DNA of 48,533 bases, taken from an uncultured Pseudovibrio sp. GTDB lineage: Bacteria; Pseudomonadota; Alphaproteobacteria; Rhizobiales; Stappiaceae. The notes under the pieces were generated by a model. That model saw only the letters and a list, made by a program, of their open reading frames with translations, was not told the DNA's origin and did no database searches. This document shows, one piece after another, positions 37,185-47,000 of this stretch; position 1 is the first letter of the stretch, and every line of letters begins with the position of its first letter. A program made the position numbers and the translations under genes. The stretch covers positions 1 through 48,533 of the forward strand of contig CANMBS010000039.1 in NCBI GenBank assembly GCA_947496145.1. The letters run 5' to 3'.

Positions 37185-38090
37185 CTACTCAGCGGCCTCC
37201 GTTGCATTCACACGTTCTGCATCACGAATACGCTGGCGTGCAAGCGAGAACAGACCGGCACCAACCACGATGAATGCGCCAAGCAATGTGCTCCAAACCG
37301 GCAAATCCGCAAAAACAATAAACCCAATCGGGATCGACCAAACCAGCTGAAGATAATTGAATGGCTGAATATCACTCGCCTGAGCCAGTGAAAGTGCCTT
37401 TACCAGCAGGAAATGCGCACATGTGGACACCAGACAAATACCTGCAAGAATTACCCATTCCACCTTTTCAAAAGCCATTAAGTTTTGCAGGCCAAATATC
37501 GTTGTAAGCACCGCGCCAAACAAGGCGACGTAAAAGAATGAGGTAAGTGCACTGTCGTCCTGACTGGCAACGCGCGTCAGCAATTGGTAGAGCGCGAAGC
37601 AGGCAGCTCCAGCCAGAGCGACAACGGCCCCCCATCCACCAATGTTTCCATCAGGTTGCAGCATAATCAAAAGCCCAGCCAATCCAGAAAGCATTGCAAG
37701 AACACGGCGCCAGCCAACTTTTTCGCCAAGGAAAACAACAGCAAGTCCCGTGACCAGGAGCGGATGAATCTGGAAAATTGCAGTCACCTCTGCCAATCCC
37801 AGTTTGCTGAAGGCAATCGTGATCAGAGCGATCTCAAGAAACAGCGTCAAGCCGCGCACCAGTTGCAACACAGGCCGTTTGGTGCGCACAACACAGACAA
37901 GACCTTGCGCACTAAAGCTTGCCCATGCAACAGCCACCGCTAACATGAACCAAAAGCGAAACATAAGGATGAACCAGACAGGATGATCCTCGATAATCAT
38001 CTTAGTCATCGCATCCTGCACGGCAAATATCAGGGTCGCCAGAATCGCCAGTGCGATACCTATGTTTCGTTTGCTCAGGAACTGGGCCAT
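37185..38090 (-). CDS. EamA (DMT superfamily) transporter
   Basis: A 301-residue protein with ten predicted membrane helices in two EamA repeats. Typical markers are FLGEKVGWRRVLAMLSGLAG at the junction of the repeats and LQLVWSIPIGFIVFADLPVW in the second. The substrate is unknown. It is tail-to-tail with the formyltransferase gene, with only 9 bp between the stops, and AAGGA six bases before the ATG supports the start. It is not part of the capsule operon because of its orientation. Confidence 0.9.
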   Translation of the reverse strand: MAQFLSKRNIGIALAILATLIFAVQDAMTKMIIEDHPVWFILMFRFWFMLAVAVAWASFSAQGLVCVVRTKRPVLQLVRGLTLFLEIALITIAFSKLGLAEVTAIFQIHPLLVTGLAVVFLGEKVGWRRVLAMLSGLAGLLIMLQPDGNIGGWGAVVALAGAACFALYQLLTRVASQDDSALTSFFYVALFGAVLTTIFGLQNLMAFEKVEWVILAGICLVSTCAHFLLVKALSLAQASDIQPFNYLQLVWSIPIGFIVFADLPVWSTLLGAFIVVGAGLFSLARQRIRDAERVNATEAAE

Positions 38091-38299
38091 CTTTGGTCCT
38101 TACGCGCAGCCCAACTTCACAGGGTCTGGTAAACTCTGAAGTACAGGTCGGGAGATGAATGCAAAATAGTGAGAGAACGCCGTTCAGCGTTACTTAGCCG
38201 CGTATACGCAGAAACCCACCCAGACAAACGTAAAACTACTGATAAGTTAAATTTATACGTCACTGAGGACCAAAACTCTATGTAAAAAATGGGAAATTC

Positions 38300-38566
38300 C
38301 TATTCAGTTCGAATAGCTTCACCAAGATTTACCGGATCTGATCGCACAGTTACAAGTCTGGATAAAATTGCCGTGACAAGCGGGAAAACGAGTGCGCTAA
38401 TCACCAGCGCTACAACAAAAGCGACTGAGAGAGAGCGCAGCCACAGTACTAAGAAATTGCTCACAAAGCCTAGATTCAGGACTAACAGTGTAAATGACAT
38501 CAAGCAGCTCATAGAAAGTCGAAACGCCCACGCGCAGCAGCAACCCGTGGGTTCTTTGAGAAACAC
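38300..38566 (-). CDS. probable DUF2798-like small membrane protein
   Basis: The 88-residue frame contains MSCLMSFTLLVLNLGF (19-34) and WLRSLSVAFVVALVISALVFPLV (42-64). This two-helix pattern fits the DUF2798 family of small inner-membrane proteins. The frame opens at GTG without a clear ribosome binding site. An ATG eight bases upstream on the same strand opens a different frame that does not match the family, so either the start is unusual or the gene carries a frameshift near its 5' end. The function of the family is unknown. Confidence 0.5.
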   Translation of the reverse strand: MFLKEPTGCCCAWAFRLSMSCLMSFTLLVLNLGFVSNFLVLWLRSLSVAFVVALVISALVFPLVTAILSRLVTVRSDPVNLGEAIRTE

Positions 38567-38828
38567 TCATACTGGTTTTCTGCAATAATTAGTTTGGCAT
38601 CAAGATATAAACTGCCAAATCAAAAATTCAACGTGCCGCCCGGTCTATCGGTCGTGTAAAAGCGCTGGTTTCCATGCCAGAGAAAACCACCAGAAATTGC
38701 ATTGTATTTTCAATATGATCCCGTGTTTATTTCAGCGAATTATTAAAGCGCCAACGCTTAAACTCCGCCACCGGCACAACTGACTGCCACTCGCTCGGAA
38801 CCGGTATAACACAATCGGATCAGGCTAA

Positions 38829-40199
38829 ATGAATACAAACAGTAGCTTATATCGTCCGCCCGCTCCGCTTCCATACACGGACGGCGCAGGTAATTTTGAT
38901 GGCGTAGAATCCAACCTGCTGAAACATTTGCCTGAAGAACTTTACAAAGCAGATGTCGTTGACATCTCAACTCCAGAACGCACCAACTTTCTCATTAACG
39001 ATCCAGACCTGATCTCTGTAATTTTTGAAGAGAAGCCCGACATCTTCGTCAAAGCCGAAGGCATGATCGAGTTGCTTCGTCCGCTGCTTGGAGACCATCC
39101 GATTGTTACGAGCAACAATCGCTGTGTTGATCAGCGCGACATGATCCGCCCGATAGGCACTATGCGAACACAACAGGTGAATTTTGATCACATTCAAAAC
39201 TCCATCAATCGATTTGGAGAATATTGCCAGGAAATCCAGAATGAAAACCGTGTTATTGATCTCTCCTTGCTATTAAGGCGGCTGAACGCGGATATCGCTT
39301 ACCGTATGCTGTTCTCTCAAGAACTTCCAAGTGACGTTTTTAGGGAGATCAATGCACATGCGCGAGATTATGAGCTGCGTATCTCTCAATTAATTCGTGA
39401 GACAGCGGAGTTGGGTGTTGCCTGGCAGCTGCCCAAGCTTCCGGAAACAGCAATGTACTCAGCACAACAACTTCGCTATCTGGTGAGTATGCTTATTGAT
39501 GGTAACATCCAGAGCAACAGTTTCTCTCATCATAGTTTCCTGCATAAGTTTCTCGTCGCCCGCTCACCACAAACCAACGTCCCCTTTACTCGTAAGCAAC
39601 TGGTGGACCATGTCACCACAATCCTTAACAGTCAGGAGCTCGCCGCAGCCGTGCTGATGTGGGCTTTTTTCGTTCTCTCTCAATGCCCTGAAGCCAAACA
39701 GAAAATTCGCGAAGAGGTCTCTAAGGTTGGAGGCTATGATGATATTCAGTTTGAGCAACTTTCCCGCCTCAGATATACGCGCAATGTGTTCCGCGAAAGT
39801 TTACGGCTGTACCCGCCAATTCCACACCTGACCCGCAGAGCCAGCCGCCCGATCCGGCTTGGAAGACTAGACTTGCCCGAGGGTGCGCAAATCACCGTTT
39901 CTCCGTGGATCGTACATCGCCATGAGCAATACTGGTTCAACCCGGACAGGTTCGACCCGGAGCGTTATATGCGCAAGGATCAACACATCATTATGAAAAG
40001 CTTCGTCCCATTCGGGCGTGGTTTACGCATGTGCACCGGGGCAAGCTCCGCCATTTTGCAAGGCACACTCATTCTCGCTCGTGTGATCAGCAAATTTGAT
40101 ATGGAAATCTTAAACGCAGAAAAGATTGAGCCAGAAGGTGTGCTGTTTTTGGAGCCAACACGCCCGATAGTGTGCAAGGTAACGCCTCTGCATCACTAA
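38829..40199 (+). CDS. cytochrome P450 lacking the canonical I-helix acid-alcohol pair
   Basis: A 456-residue soluble P450. The heme-binding loop FGRGLRMCTG carries the thiolate ligand Cys402, and the K-helix ExxR is Glu323-x-x-Arg326 (RESLRLYPP). The I-helix, normally AGxET(T), reads NSQELA (267-272): Glu270 occupies the acidic position, but the usual threonine is Leu271. The F/G region and the PERxxR-like FDPERYM are present. There is no N-terminal membrane anchor. Loss of the proton-relay threonine is known in P450s that use substrate-assisted activation or do not cleave O2. It is the first gene of a plus-strand trio with a J1-crystallin-like protein and an amine oxidase; no ferredoxin gene is adjacent. 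The substrate is unknown. Confidence 0.92.
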   Translation: MNTNSSLYRPPAPLPYTDGAGNFDGVESNLLKHLPEELYKADVVDISTPERTNFLINDPDLISVIFEEKPDIFVKAEGMIELLRPLLGDHPIVTSNNRCVDQRDMIRPIGTMRTQQVNFDHIQNSINRFGEYCQEIQNENRVIDLSLLLRRLNADIAYRMLFSQELPSDVFREINAHARDYELRISQLIRETAELGVAWQLPKLPETAMYSAQQLRYLVSMLIDGNIQSNSFSHHSFLHKFLVARSPQTNVPFTRKQLVDHVTTILNSQELAAAVLMWAFFVLSQCPEAKQKIREEVSKVGGYDDIQFEQLSRLRYTRNVFRESLRLYPPIPHLTRRASRPIRLGRLDLPEGAQITVSPWIVHRHEQYWFNPDRFDPERYMRKDQHIIMKSFVPFGRGLRMCTGASSAILQGTLILARVISKFDMEILNAEKIEPEGVLFLEPTRPIVCKVTPLHH

Positions 40200-40320
40200 A
40201 GTTTTGATGACAGATTTCTACAAAGCTGCCAACAGTGCCGTATTATGGGCTTTTCCCTAACCTGAGACTTCCCTATGGTTGCAATAGACGAATAACTCAA
40301 AGTTTTAAAGTGGAGACATA

Positions 40321-41280
40321 ATGAACGCTCAAGCGTCCAAAGCCCATAGCCTGCTCGGTGCATTTGTAGCAGACGCCGCCTCACTAGGATTGCACTGGCT
40401 TTATGATGTGGAGCGTATTCAACACGTTACACAAACGCACCATGACAGCGCTGCATTTATTCCACTTAACGCCTCATATTTTGAAGGAGTATCAGCTTAC
40501 TTCGCTCATGGTAACCGCCAGAACGGTGAGTTTACCCAGTATGGCGAAAACCTTCACCTGATACTCAAAGATCTGCTGGCTCATGATAATCGACTGAACC
40601 TTGAGAGATTTCAAAACACCTTTTCAGCTCACTTTGGAGCAGGGGGAACTTACAGCGGGTACATTGATCGGCCCACTCGGGGGACATTGGAAAACATTGC
40701 CAAGGAAAAGCTTTCCCCGTCAGGTGTTGATGATGATCAGCTGCCAGCCCTTTCCAGAATTGCGCCCGTTCTGTTTGCTTACGATCAGAGCGACCTTATG
40801 CAAGACCAGATTGAGGCTGTCATTCGTGTAACTAATGATAATGATGAAGCCGTTGCCTATGGTTTCGTTTTCGCCGACCTTCTGGACCGCATTGTTAATG
40901 AAGAAGACTTAGGCGACGCCTTAGCGGCAGTCACAGATAGCGCCCACCCGGATATACAAGAAAAATTAAAGGCAGCGCTTACCACAAGCGAAACCAACTC
41001 TGTCATATATGGTGAGAGTACTGCCCGTGCCTGCCATCTTGAAATGGGTGTGCCCCTGAGTTTCCATATCTTGAAACACAGCCGGTCCTATCGTGAAGCC
41101 ATCGAAACCAATATTATGGCAGGAGGTGACAGCGCTGGCAGATCAATCATAATTGGTTCTGTGCTTGGGGCGCTTCATGGCTTAAGCCCTGTTAAGGGCA
41201 TTCCACTTTCCTGGGTTTTGAAGATCAAAAACAATGCGTTACTCTGGGATCAGTGCTGCGCCTTAACAGGCTATAACTAA
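40321..41280 (+). CDS. ADP-ribosylglycohydrolase family protein (J1-crystallin-like branch)
   Basis: A 319-residue all-helical protein. Its N-terminal GAFVADAASLGLHWLYD (13-29) and C-terminal GGDSAGRSIIIGSVLGALHG belong to the jellyfish J1-crystallin branch of the ADP-ribosylglycohydrolase fold. Canonical enzymes use a GDxDT metal site near the C-terminus; here the site reads GGDSAGRS, so the second aspartate is missing and the hydrolase activity is doubtful. GGAG six bases before the ATG supports the start. It lies 121 bp after the P450 gene on the same strand. The ligand or function of this branch in bacteria is not known to me. Confidence 0.82.
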   Translation: MNAQASKAHSLLGAFVADAASLGLHWLYDVERIQHVTQTHHDSAAFIPLNASYFEGVSAYFAHGNRQNGEFTQYGENLHLILKDLLAHDNRLNLERFQNTFSAHFGAGGTYSGYIDRPTRGTLENIAKEKLSPSGVDDDQLPALSRIAPVLFAYDQSDLMQDQIEAVIRVTNDNDEAVAYGFVFADLLDRIVNEEDLGDALAAVTDSAHPDIQEKLKAALTTSETNSVIYGESTARACHLEMGVPLSFHILKHSRSYREAIETNIMAGGDSAGRSIIIGSVLGALHGLSPVKGIPLSWVLKIKNNALLWDQCCALTGYN

Positions 41281-41403
41281 CAGCTGATAAATTTCCAAAA
41301 GGACATTGTGGCATTGTTAGCGCTGTGCCGGAGTTCCGCTTGTAGATGAAGATGAAACAGCCCAAGGTTGCACCCTCTTCTATTTCAAGCCAGAGTATTC
41401 CTT

Positions 41404-42786
41404 ATGGTCCTTGACCCTTATTGGCCAGCGATAAATCGCAGAAATTTCCTTAAGACTTCCGGGGCTTCTGTATTGCTGGCCAGCCTGTTTGAGCTGAACC
41501 TCAACAGACCCAGTGCATCTGCTAAGGGCAAAAGCGTCATTATCATTGGCGCTGGCATTGCTGGGTTAACAGCTGCCCGGGATCTCATGGATAATGGTTA
41601 CAAAGTGCTTGTGTTGGAGGCCAGCAACAAGATCGGGGGGCGAATCCGTACCAACCGGGCTCTCGGTATCCCTGTTGAAGAAGGAGCTGGCTGGATTCAT
41701 GGGCCGGACGATAATCCCATCATGGAACTGGCAGAGCAAACCAATCAAGAAACCTTTGTCACAAAGGACTCAAGTTTCACCGTCTTCGACGAACAGGGAA
41801 AACAGGTCTCCAGTCAGATGATTACGCAGATGGGGGAGGAACATGAGGACATACTGGAGTTTATAGGCTCTGGCATGACAAAGGACATGCCACTTTCTGA
41901 AGCGATGGAGCATCTGGCCCCCAAGCTGACACGCGACCCTGTGTTCCGATGGATGACATCTGCATATACTGAGTTTGATACAGGAAGCCCGGTGGAAGAA
42001 CTCTCCGCCATGTATTTCAATGAGGACGACGCCTTTCAGGGTGAAGATGTTATTCTGGTGGATGGATATGATCGTCTGCTTGAACCGCTAACCCGCGGGC
42101 TTCCTATTCTCACTCGAAAGCCAGTGAGACGGATTGCTTATCACAATCGCATGGGCGTCTTCATCGAGACTGACAGAGAGGTTTTTGAAGCAGACTTTGC
42201 CATAGTTACAGTCCCGCTGGGAGTTTTAAAAGCTGGCGACATTAAGTTCATTCCACCTTTGCCAGAAAAACATAGCAACGCAATTCAACGCATTGGCATG
42301 GGTGACCTGACAAAGGTCGCGATGAAATTTGATGAGCTCCACTGGCCTGAAAAGACACAGTATTTTGGACTGATGACACAACAACAAGGCCGCTGGAACT
42401 ATTTCCTCAATCATAAACCGTTCAATTCCGCGAATGTTCTGACGGCGCTCAGCTTTGGAAACTACTCCCGCATGATAGAAGGTATGGATCACGCCTATAT
42501 GCTTGAAGATGCAATGAAAGCAGTCAGCACTATGTTCGGCTCTGATGTGCCTTATCCCCGGCACTACATTGCAACCCGCTGGTCGCAGGATCCCTTCACA
42601 AAAGGCGCTTTTTCCTATGCAAAAGTCGGCAGTAAACCAAATGATTTCAATACCTTGTCAGAACCCATAGGCCACTGCCTGACCTTCGCAGGAGAGCACA
42701 CCGACTTCCAATACCACGGCACAGTCCACGGCGCACATCTAAGCGGCAAGAAAGCCGCAAAAACAGCAATAAAAGCAACGGCTTAA
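41404..42786 (+). CDS. flavin-dependent monoamine/polyamine oxidase with Tat-type signal
   Basis: An FAD amine oxidase of about 460 residues. It opens with a twin-arginine-like signal (NRRNFLKTSG followed by ASVLLASLFELNL), suggesting export of the folded flavoprotein. The FAD-binding IIGAGIAGLTAA loop comes next, then GGRI and the GAGWIHG segment. The C-terminal TFAGEHTDFQYHGTVHGA contacts FAD. Such enzymes oxidise amines or amino acids to imines with H2O2 release. The frame also opens at a TTG at 41368, but the ATG at 41404 puts the Tat motif about ten residues in, as usual. It is the last gene of the P450 trio. Confidence 0.88.
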   Translation: MVLDPYWPAINRRNFLKTSGASVLLASLFELNLNRPSASAKGKSVIIIGAGIAGLTAARDLMDNGYKVLVLEASNKIGGRIRTNRALGIPVEEGAGWIHGPDDNPIMELAEQTNQETFVTKDSSFTVFDEQGKQVSSQMITQMGEEHEDILEFIGSGMTKDMPLSEAMEHLAPKLTRDPVFRWMTSAYTEFDTGSPVEELSAMYFNEDDAFQGEDVILVDGYDRLLEPLTRGLPILTRKPVRRIAYHNRMGVFIETDREVFEADFAIVTVPLGVLKAGDIKFIPPLPEKHSNAIQRIGMGDLTKVAMKFDELHWPEKTQYFGLMTQQQGRWNYFLNHKPFNSANVLTALSFGNYSRMIEGMDHAYMLEDAMKAVSTMFGSDVPYPRHYIATRWSQDPFTKGAFSYAKVGSKPNDFNTLSEPIGHCLTFAGEHTDFQYHGTVHGAHLSGKKAAKTAIKATA

Positions 42787-42960
42787 CTGATTAATATTGG
42801 GTCGTAGCACAAAATTAATCGCTGTATTAGTAAGCAAACCCACTCTACGAGTCGAAAAAGAATGTAAATCCTAATAGAAGGCAGATCCCGTAGATTTCAA
42901 TTGTTCCATTAGAGGGAAATATTGCCTCAATAGCGTCAAATATCTTTCAAACTTTTGATT

Positions 42961-43257
42961 TCAGGCTCCGGTCTGACGATCTTTGCGCTCAAAGAGCGGT
43001 TTCATGTTCATGCATCGTTTGGTTGCCATGTTGATCCGGTGATGTCCTCAATCTGGCTGCTTCCACATTGAGGCAGGACTGGCCATCGGGAAAGCCTTCA
43101 CACCCCGGGTTCATCATCAGATTTCCTTCATAATGCGCTCCAACGGGTTGCTCGTCCTGATCTCGCGCAAGTGGCTATCAGGAAAAACATAAAAACACAG
43201 CATCTCACCGATATCGACTTCAATAAAGTTCGCCGCTTTCGTCATTTTCATGACTAC
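42961..43257 (-). pseudogene. IS256 (mutator) family transposase, C-terminal remnant
   Basis: Read on the minus strand with frame changes, the segment gives LREIRTSNPLERIMKEI, then FPDGQSCLN and EAARLR, then MNMKPLFE before a stop. These are hallmarks of the C-terminal end of IS256-type transposases (RTNNPLERIMREIRRRTR, FPDGQSxLNLxAARLRH). Only the last quarter of the gene is left and it carries at least two frameshifts, so it cannot be active. No terminal inverted repeats were recognised. Confidence 0.8.
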
Positions 43258-43378
43258 AAATCTGCAATAACTATGTCAGGCCTTGTTCTGGGCCGCTTCA
43301 CGACTTTCCTGCGCGTTGTTTAATCCCCAAAAATGCTGGAATGAACTTACACTCTCTTGCATTATTTCGGGAGACCCA

Positions 43379-44175
43379 ATGGGACAAGTATTACATGGCA
43401 ACGCCAAGACCACTCACATTGTCAGAGCCGCCATCCAGCGCTCTACAGCGACCATTACGGAACTGGCCGATCAATATGATCTCACCCCCAAGACAGTCAT
43501 GAAATGACACAACCGCATCAGTGCGAACGGGATCTCCCGCCTACCAGGTCCCACTGGCGATAAGCCAAAGAAACACTTCAAGTCTTATCCCATTGGCTAC
43601 TTTCATATTGACATTGCTAAGGTAAGAATTGCGGAAGGCAAGCTGCACATGTTTGAGGCTATCGACCGGGTTTCAGAATTTGCCTTTGTGGAACTCCACG
43701 AACGTGCGACCCGGCACATTGCCATGGAGTTTGCATAGCGTCTGGTTGACGCGGTCCCTTACAGGGGCCACACTGTTCTGACTGACAATGGGACGCAGTT
43801 CACGACGCTAGGCAACAAGGCATCGGCCACGCCTCTCATTAAAGAGGCTATGGCGCACGGCGAGATTTTCAGGGCCCACGCTTTTGAGCTCGCCTGTACG
43901 AGAGCCGATATTGACCACCTGTTGACGAAACCTGTCCCCTTGGATAAACGGGCAGGGGAGCGCATGAACAGCCCCCTCAAGGAGGCCACCGCTAGGCGCT
44001 ATCATTATGCGAGCTATGACAGCTTGCGGACTTCGTGGCCACCTGTAACTATGGTAAGCGTCTCAAGGCTCTCAAAGGCGTGACGCTCTTCGAGTACATC
44101 GTAAAATGCTGGCAAAACGAACCCCAACGCTTTGCACCTAATCTCATCCAGAACTTTCCGGGACTAAACATTTAA
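43379..44175 (+). pseudogene. IS481 family transposase, disrupted by stops and a frameshift
   Basis: The reading starts MGQVLHGNAKTTHIV and gives the expected N-terminal helix-turn-helix. It continues through YFHIDIAKVR and TVLTDNGTQF (two catalytic aspartates) to GERMNSPLKEAT (the glutamate), and after a frame change ends LFEYIVKCWQNEPQRF. In-frame TGA at 43505 and TAG near 43736 interrupt it, and a +1/-1 shift near 44030 moves the end into another frame. The gene is therefore dead. Its final TAA overlaps the stop codon of ridA on the opposite strand. Confidence 0.88.
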
Positions 44176-44516
44176 TCGCAAGCCGCAGTGATGATTACTT
44201 CGACGAGCAGCTCTTGTGAGGCAAGTCGTGCTTCGCCACAGGCACGTGCCGGGGCATGTCCTACAGGAACCCAGGCGTCCCAAACTTCATTCATTTCGGC
44301 AAAATCACGCATGTCAGAGAGCCAGACAATCGCCTGCAAAATCTTTTCGCGGCTAGAACCTGCTTCAACGAGAAGTTCGTCAACACGACGCAAACATTCT
44401 GCGGTCTGTTCCTTAATGCTCTCACCACGATTACCAACCTGACCACAAAGGTAAACGGTACCATTATGCTTGACGATTTTGCTCATGCGCTGTTTGGTAT
44501 GCATGCGTTCAATCAT
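44172..44516 (-). CDS. RidA family protein (YjgF/YER057c/UK114), probable imine/enamine deaminase
   Basis: A 114-residue RidA-type protein with the conserved arginine in [10 protein letters not shown] (Arg91) and Glu106 in ELLVEV, the pair that binds substrate and water in active members. RidA enzymes hydrolyse reactive 2-aminoacrylate or other imines. The start has AAGGA about seven bases upstream. The stop overlaps that of the IS481 remnant on the other strand, so the last few codons might have been altered by the insertion. The nearby amine oxidase (1.4 kb away) makes imines, but the IS remnants between them weaken any functional link. Confidence 0.92.
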   Translation of the reverse strand: MIERMHTKQRMSKIVKHNGTVYLCGQVGNRGESIKEQTAECLRRVDELLVEAGSSREKILQAIVWLSDMRDFAEMNEVWDAWVPVGHAPARACGEARLASQELLVEVIITAACD

Positions 44517-44657
44517 GTTTTTATCCTTCTGACTTTGCGTTCATGGGTCGGGAACCGAACCTCCACTTAACGCACAGTTTCAGTGAGATAACATGACTGA
44601 AACTTTTGTGAAATTCACTGCGACATATATGAGTGTCCCAGTGTTTTCTCAGCTCTC

Positions 44658-45626
44658 TTACAAAATCTCTTTTAGCGCAACCTTCTCCAGATACCATTGA
44701 TAGGTCAGCTGAATTCCAACCTCCAATGAAATCGATGGTGTCCATCCTAACTCCTGCAAGCGGCTGGAACTCATTAATTTTCGCGGTGTTCCATCAGGCT
44801 TTGCGTTGTCAAGCAAGATGCCACCACGATAGCCCAGTTCCTTTGAAATCATTTGAGCCAGCTCCAAAATCGATATGTCCGATCCACAACCAACATTGAT
44901 ATGGCCTTCTTCAGAATAATTTTTCAGCAAGTGTACCAAGGCATCTGCACAGTCGTCACAATGCAGGAATTCCCTGCGAGGTGAGCCGGTCCCCCAGATT
45001 TCAAAATTTGACGCACCCCTCTCCTTCGCCTCATGCACCTTACGCAACAGCGCCGGTAACACATGGCTGCTATTCAGGTCAAAATTGTCTCCCGGACCAT
45101 AAAGATTAGTGGGCATTGCCGAGATAAAATCACATCCGTGTTGTCGTCGGAAAGCCTGACAAAGTTTAACTCCGGCAATTTTTGCAAGGGCATACCACTC
45201 ATTGGTCGGTTCAAGTGGGCCAGACAACAAGGCTTCTTCTTCAATAGGCTGCGCAGCGTGTTTGGGGTAAATGCAAGATGACCCCAAAAACAGGAGTTTT
45301 TTAACGCCCGTGGCATAAGCGCTTCGTATGAGGTTGGTTTCAATTGCAAGGTTGTCGTAAAGAAAGTCCGCCGGGTATTGATTATTCGCCCAAATCCCCC
45401 CTACTTTTGCCGCAGCGACAACCACGACATCCGGCTTAGCGTGCTCTAAAAAGGTATGAGTTTGCGTTTGCTGAGTGAGGTCAACGCAATCTCTGCTAAC
45501 CGTCAAGATATCGCAGTTCTCTTGCTCTAAACGCCGCAAGAGTGCGCTACCTACCATTCCGGTATGTCCAGCCACGAAGATAGTCTTTCCTGAAAGGTCG
45601 AAACTAACCCGTCCTGCCTCAGGCAT
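44658..45626 (-). CDS. fcl: GDP-L-fucose synthase
   Basis: An NADPH-dependent epimerase/reductase of 322 residues that makes GDP-L-fucose from GDP-4-keto-6-deoxy-mannose. The cofactor loop GHTGMVG is at 20-26, the active-site SSC motif at 116-118, and Tyr145/Lys149 are in YALAK; the typical [10 protein letters not shown] is also present. The start overlaps the end of the GDP-mannose dehydratase gene by 8 bp, so both are one operon. The product could feed the capsule made by the kps genes, although that locus is 8 kb away. Confidence 0.95.
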   Translation of the reverse strand: MPEAGRVSFDLSGKTIFVAGHTGMVGSALLRRLEQENCDILTVSRDCVDLTQQTQTHTFLEHAKPDVVVVAAAKVGGIWANNQYPADFLYDNLAIETNLIRSAYATGVKKLLFLGSSCIYPKHAAQPIEEEALLSGPLEPTNEWYALAKIAGVKLCQAFRRQHGCDFISAMPTNLYGPGDNFDLNSSHVLPALLRKVHEAKERGASNFEIWGTGSPRREFLHCDDCADALVHLLKNYSEEGHINVGCGSDISILELAQMISKELGYRGGILLDNAKPDGTPRKLMSSSRLQELGWTPSISLEVGIQLTYQWYLEKVALKEIL

Positions 45627-46686
45627 ATTCGCGCGTCCTTTGCTTCCTGACCTCTAACAGATCTGCCTCGACCATCTCTTCAACAAGACGTTCAAGTGAC
45701 GTGAGCGGAGTCCAGCCAAGATTTTGCAGGGCTTTGCTGGCATCACCCAGCAACTCATTCACTTCAGAAGCTCTAAAATACCGCGCGTCTACTTCTATGA
45801 GAGTCCGGCCTGTGTTTGCGCAGATGCCCTTCTCTTCAAGCCCCCTGCCCTTCCATTCCAACTGGATGTTACAAAGAGCAAACGCAAGCTCAGCAAAGCG
45901 CCTCACAGATGTGGCAACACCGGTCGCCAGAACATAATCATCGGGCTCCTCCTGCTGTAGCATCGCCCACATCCCCTCAACATAATCACGCGCATGCCCC
46001 CAGTCTCTCATCGCGTCTAAATTGCCCAGATAGAGCCGTTCCTGGCTCCCCAGGCTAATCGCTGCCGCTGCCCGTGTAATCTTACGAGTAACAAACGTCT
46101 CTCCGCGCATTGGGCTTTCATGGTTGAACAAGATTCCGTTTGAAGCATGAATTCCATAAGCTTCGCGGTAGTTTACGGTAATCCAATAGGCATAAAGCTT
46201 TGCCGCAGCATAAGGTGAGCGCGGATAGAAAGGCGTATTCTCTTTTTGAGGTATTTGCTGAACCAGCCCGTAAAGTTCTGATGTGGAGGCCTGATAAAAC
46301 CTTGTCTTTTTTTCCAACCCCAAAATACGAATGGCTTCCAGCAACCTAAGCGTACCAAGTGCATCGCTGTTTGCAGTGTATTCAGGCGTTTCAAAGCTTA
46401 CTTTCACATGAGATTGCGCCCCAAGGTTATAGAGTTCGTCAGGCTGCACCTCCTGCATAATACGAATAAGATTGGTTGCATCAGTCAAATCACCATAATG
46501 CAGAATAAATCTGGGATCCCCCTCGTGTGGGTCCTGATAAATATCCTCAATGCGACCACTGTTGAAGCTGGAGGACCGACGCTTGATACCGTGCACCACA
46601 TAACCTTTTTCAAGCAGTAATCGGCTTAGATAAGCTCCATCCTGCCCGGTGACACCAGTTACTAAGGCTGTTTTTTGCAAAGTCAT
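45619..46686 (-). CDS. gmd: GDP-mannose 4,6-dehydratase
   Basis: An extended SDR of about 355 residues that converts GDP-D-mannose to GDP-4-keto-6-deoxy-D-mannose. Key segments are [21 protein letters not shown], the active-site [17 protein letters not shown] with Tyr and Lys, and the GDP-binding [18 protein letters not shown]. The start at 46686 is fixed by GGAGG four bases upstream; the frame runs open for 11 more codons. It is the first gene of the gmd-fcl operon and is divergent from the Hsp70 gene. Confidence 0.96.
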   Translation of the reverse strand: MTLQKTALVTGVTGQDGAYLSRLLLEKGYVVHGIKRRSSSFNSGRIEDIYQDPHEGDPRFILHYGDLTDATNLIRIMQEVQPDELYNLGAQSHVKVSFETPEYTANSDALGTLRLLEAIRILGLEKKTRFYQASTSELYGLVQQIPQKENTPFYPRSPYAAAKLYAYWITVNYREAYGIHASNGILFNHESPMRGETFVTRKITRAAAAISLGSQERLYLGNLDAMRDWGHARDYVEGMWAMLQQEEPDDYVLATGVATSVRRFAELAFALCNIQLEWKGRGLEEKGICANTGRTLIEVDARYFRASEVNELLGDASKALQNLGWTPLTSLERLVEEMVEADLLEVRKQRTREYA

Positions 46687-47000
46687 GGTACCTCCGGAAT
46701 TTCGCGGGAAACGGAGCATGAACCTAGTGGCAAACTTCGTATTGTCGCAATTCTTAAAACATACCCATGCTATTCTCGGGTCTTCCGGTAATATTTTGTT
46801 TTCACATTGTTATTCCCCCTTGCCCACAAAGATATCCAAATCCCCTCAAAATTAACTGGCAATCCAACATTGGAGCGTGTATCAAGCTCGCCCCTCCAAA
46901 ATCTGGTGGGAACATCCCAAAGTTGAAACTGAGACAAGGCGGCTATTCTTCCTGTAGCTGCGCTGCTTTGCCTACTCCGAACGCGATTAGAGGTCCAAAC
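46687..47000. promoter_or_regulatory. 314-bp divergent promoter region between gmd and the Hsp70 gene
   Basis: Both flanking genes read outward from this stretch, so it should carry two promoters. I saw no confident -35/-10 pair, operator or RNA structure. The frame open upstream of the Hsp70 start is without family similarity. Confidence 0.5.
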
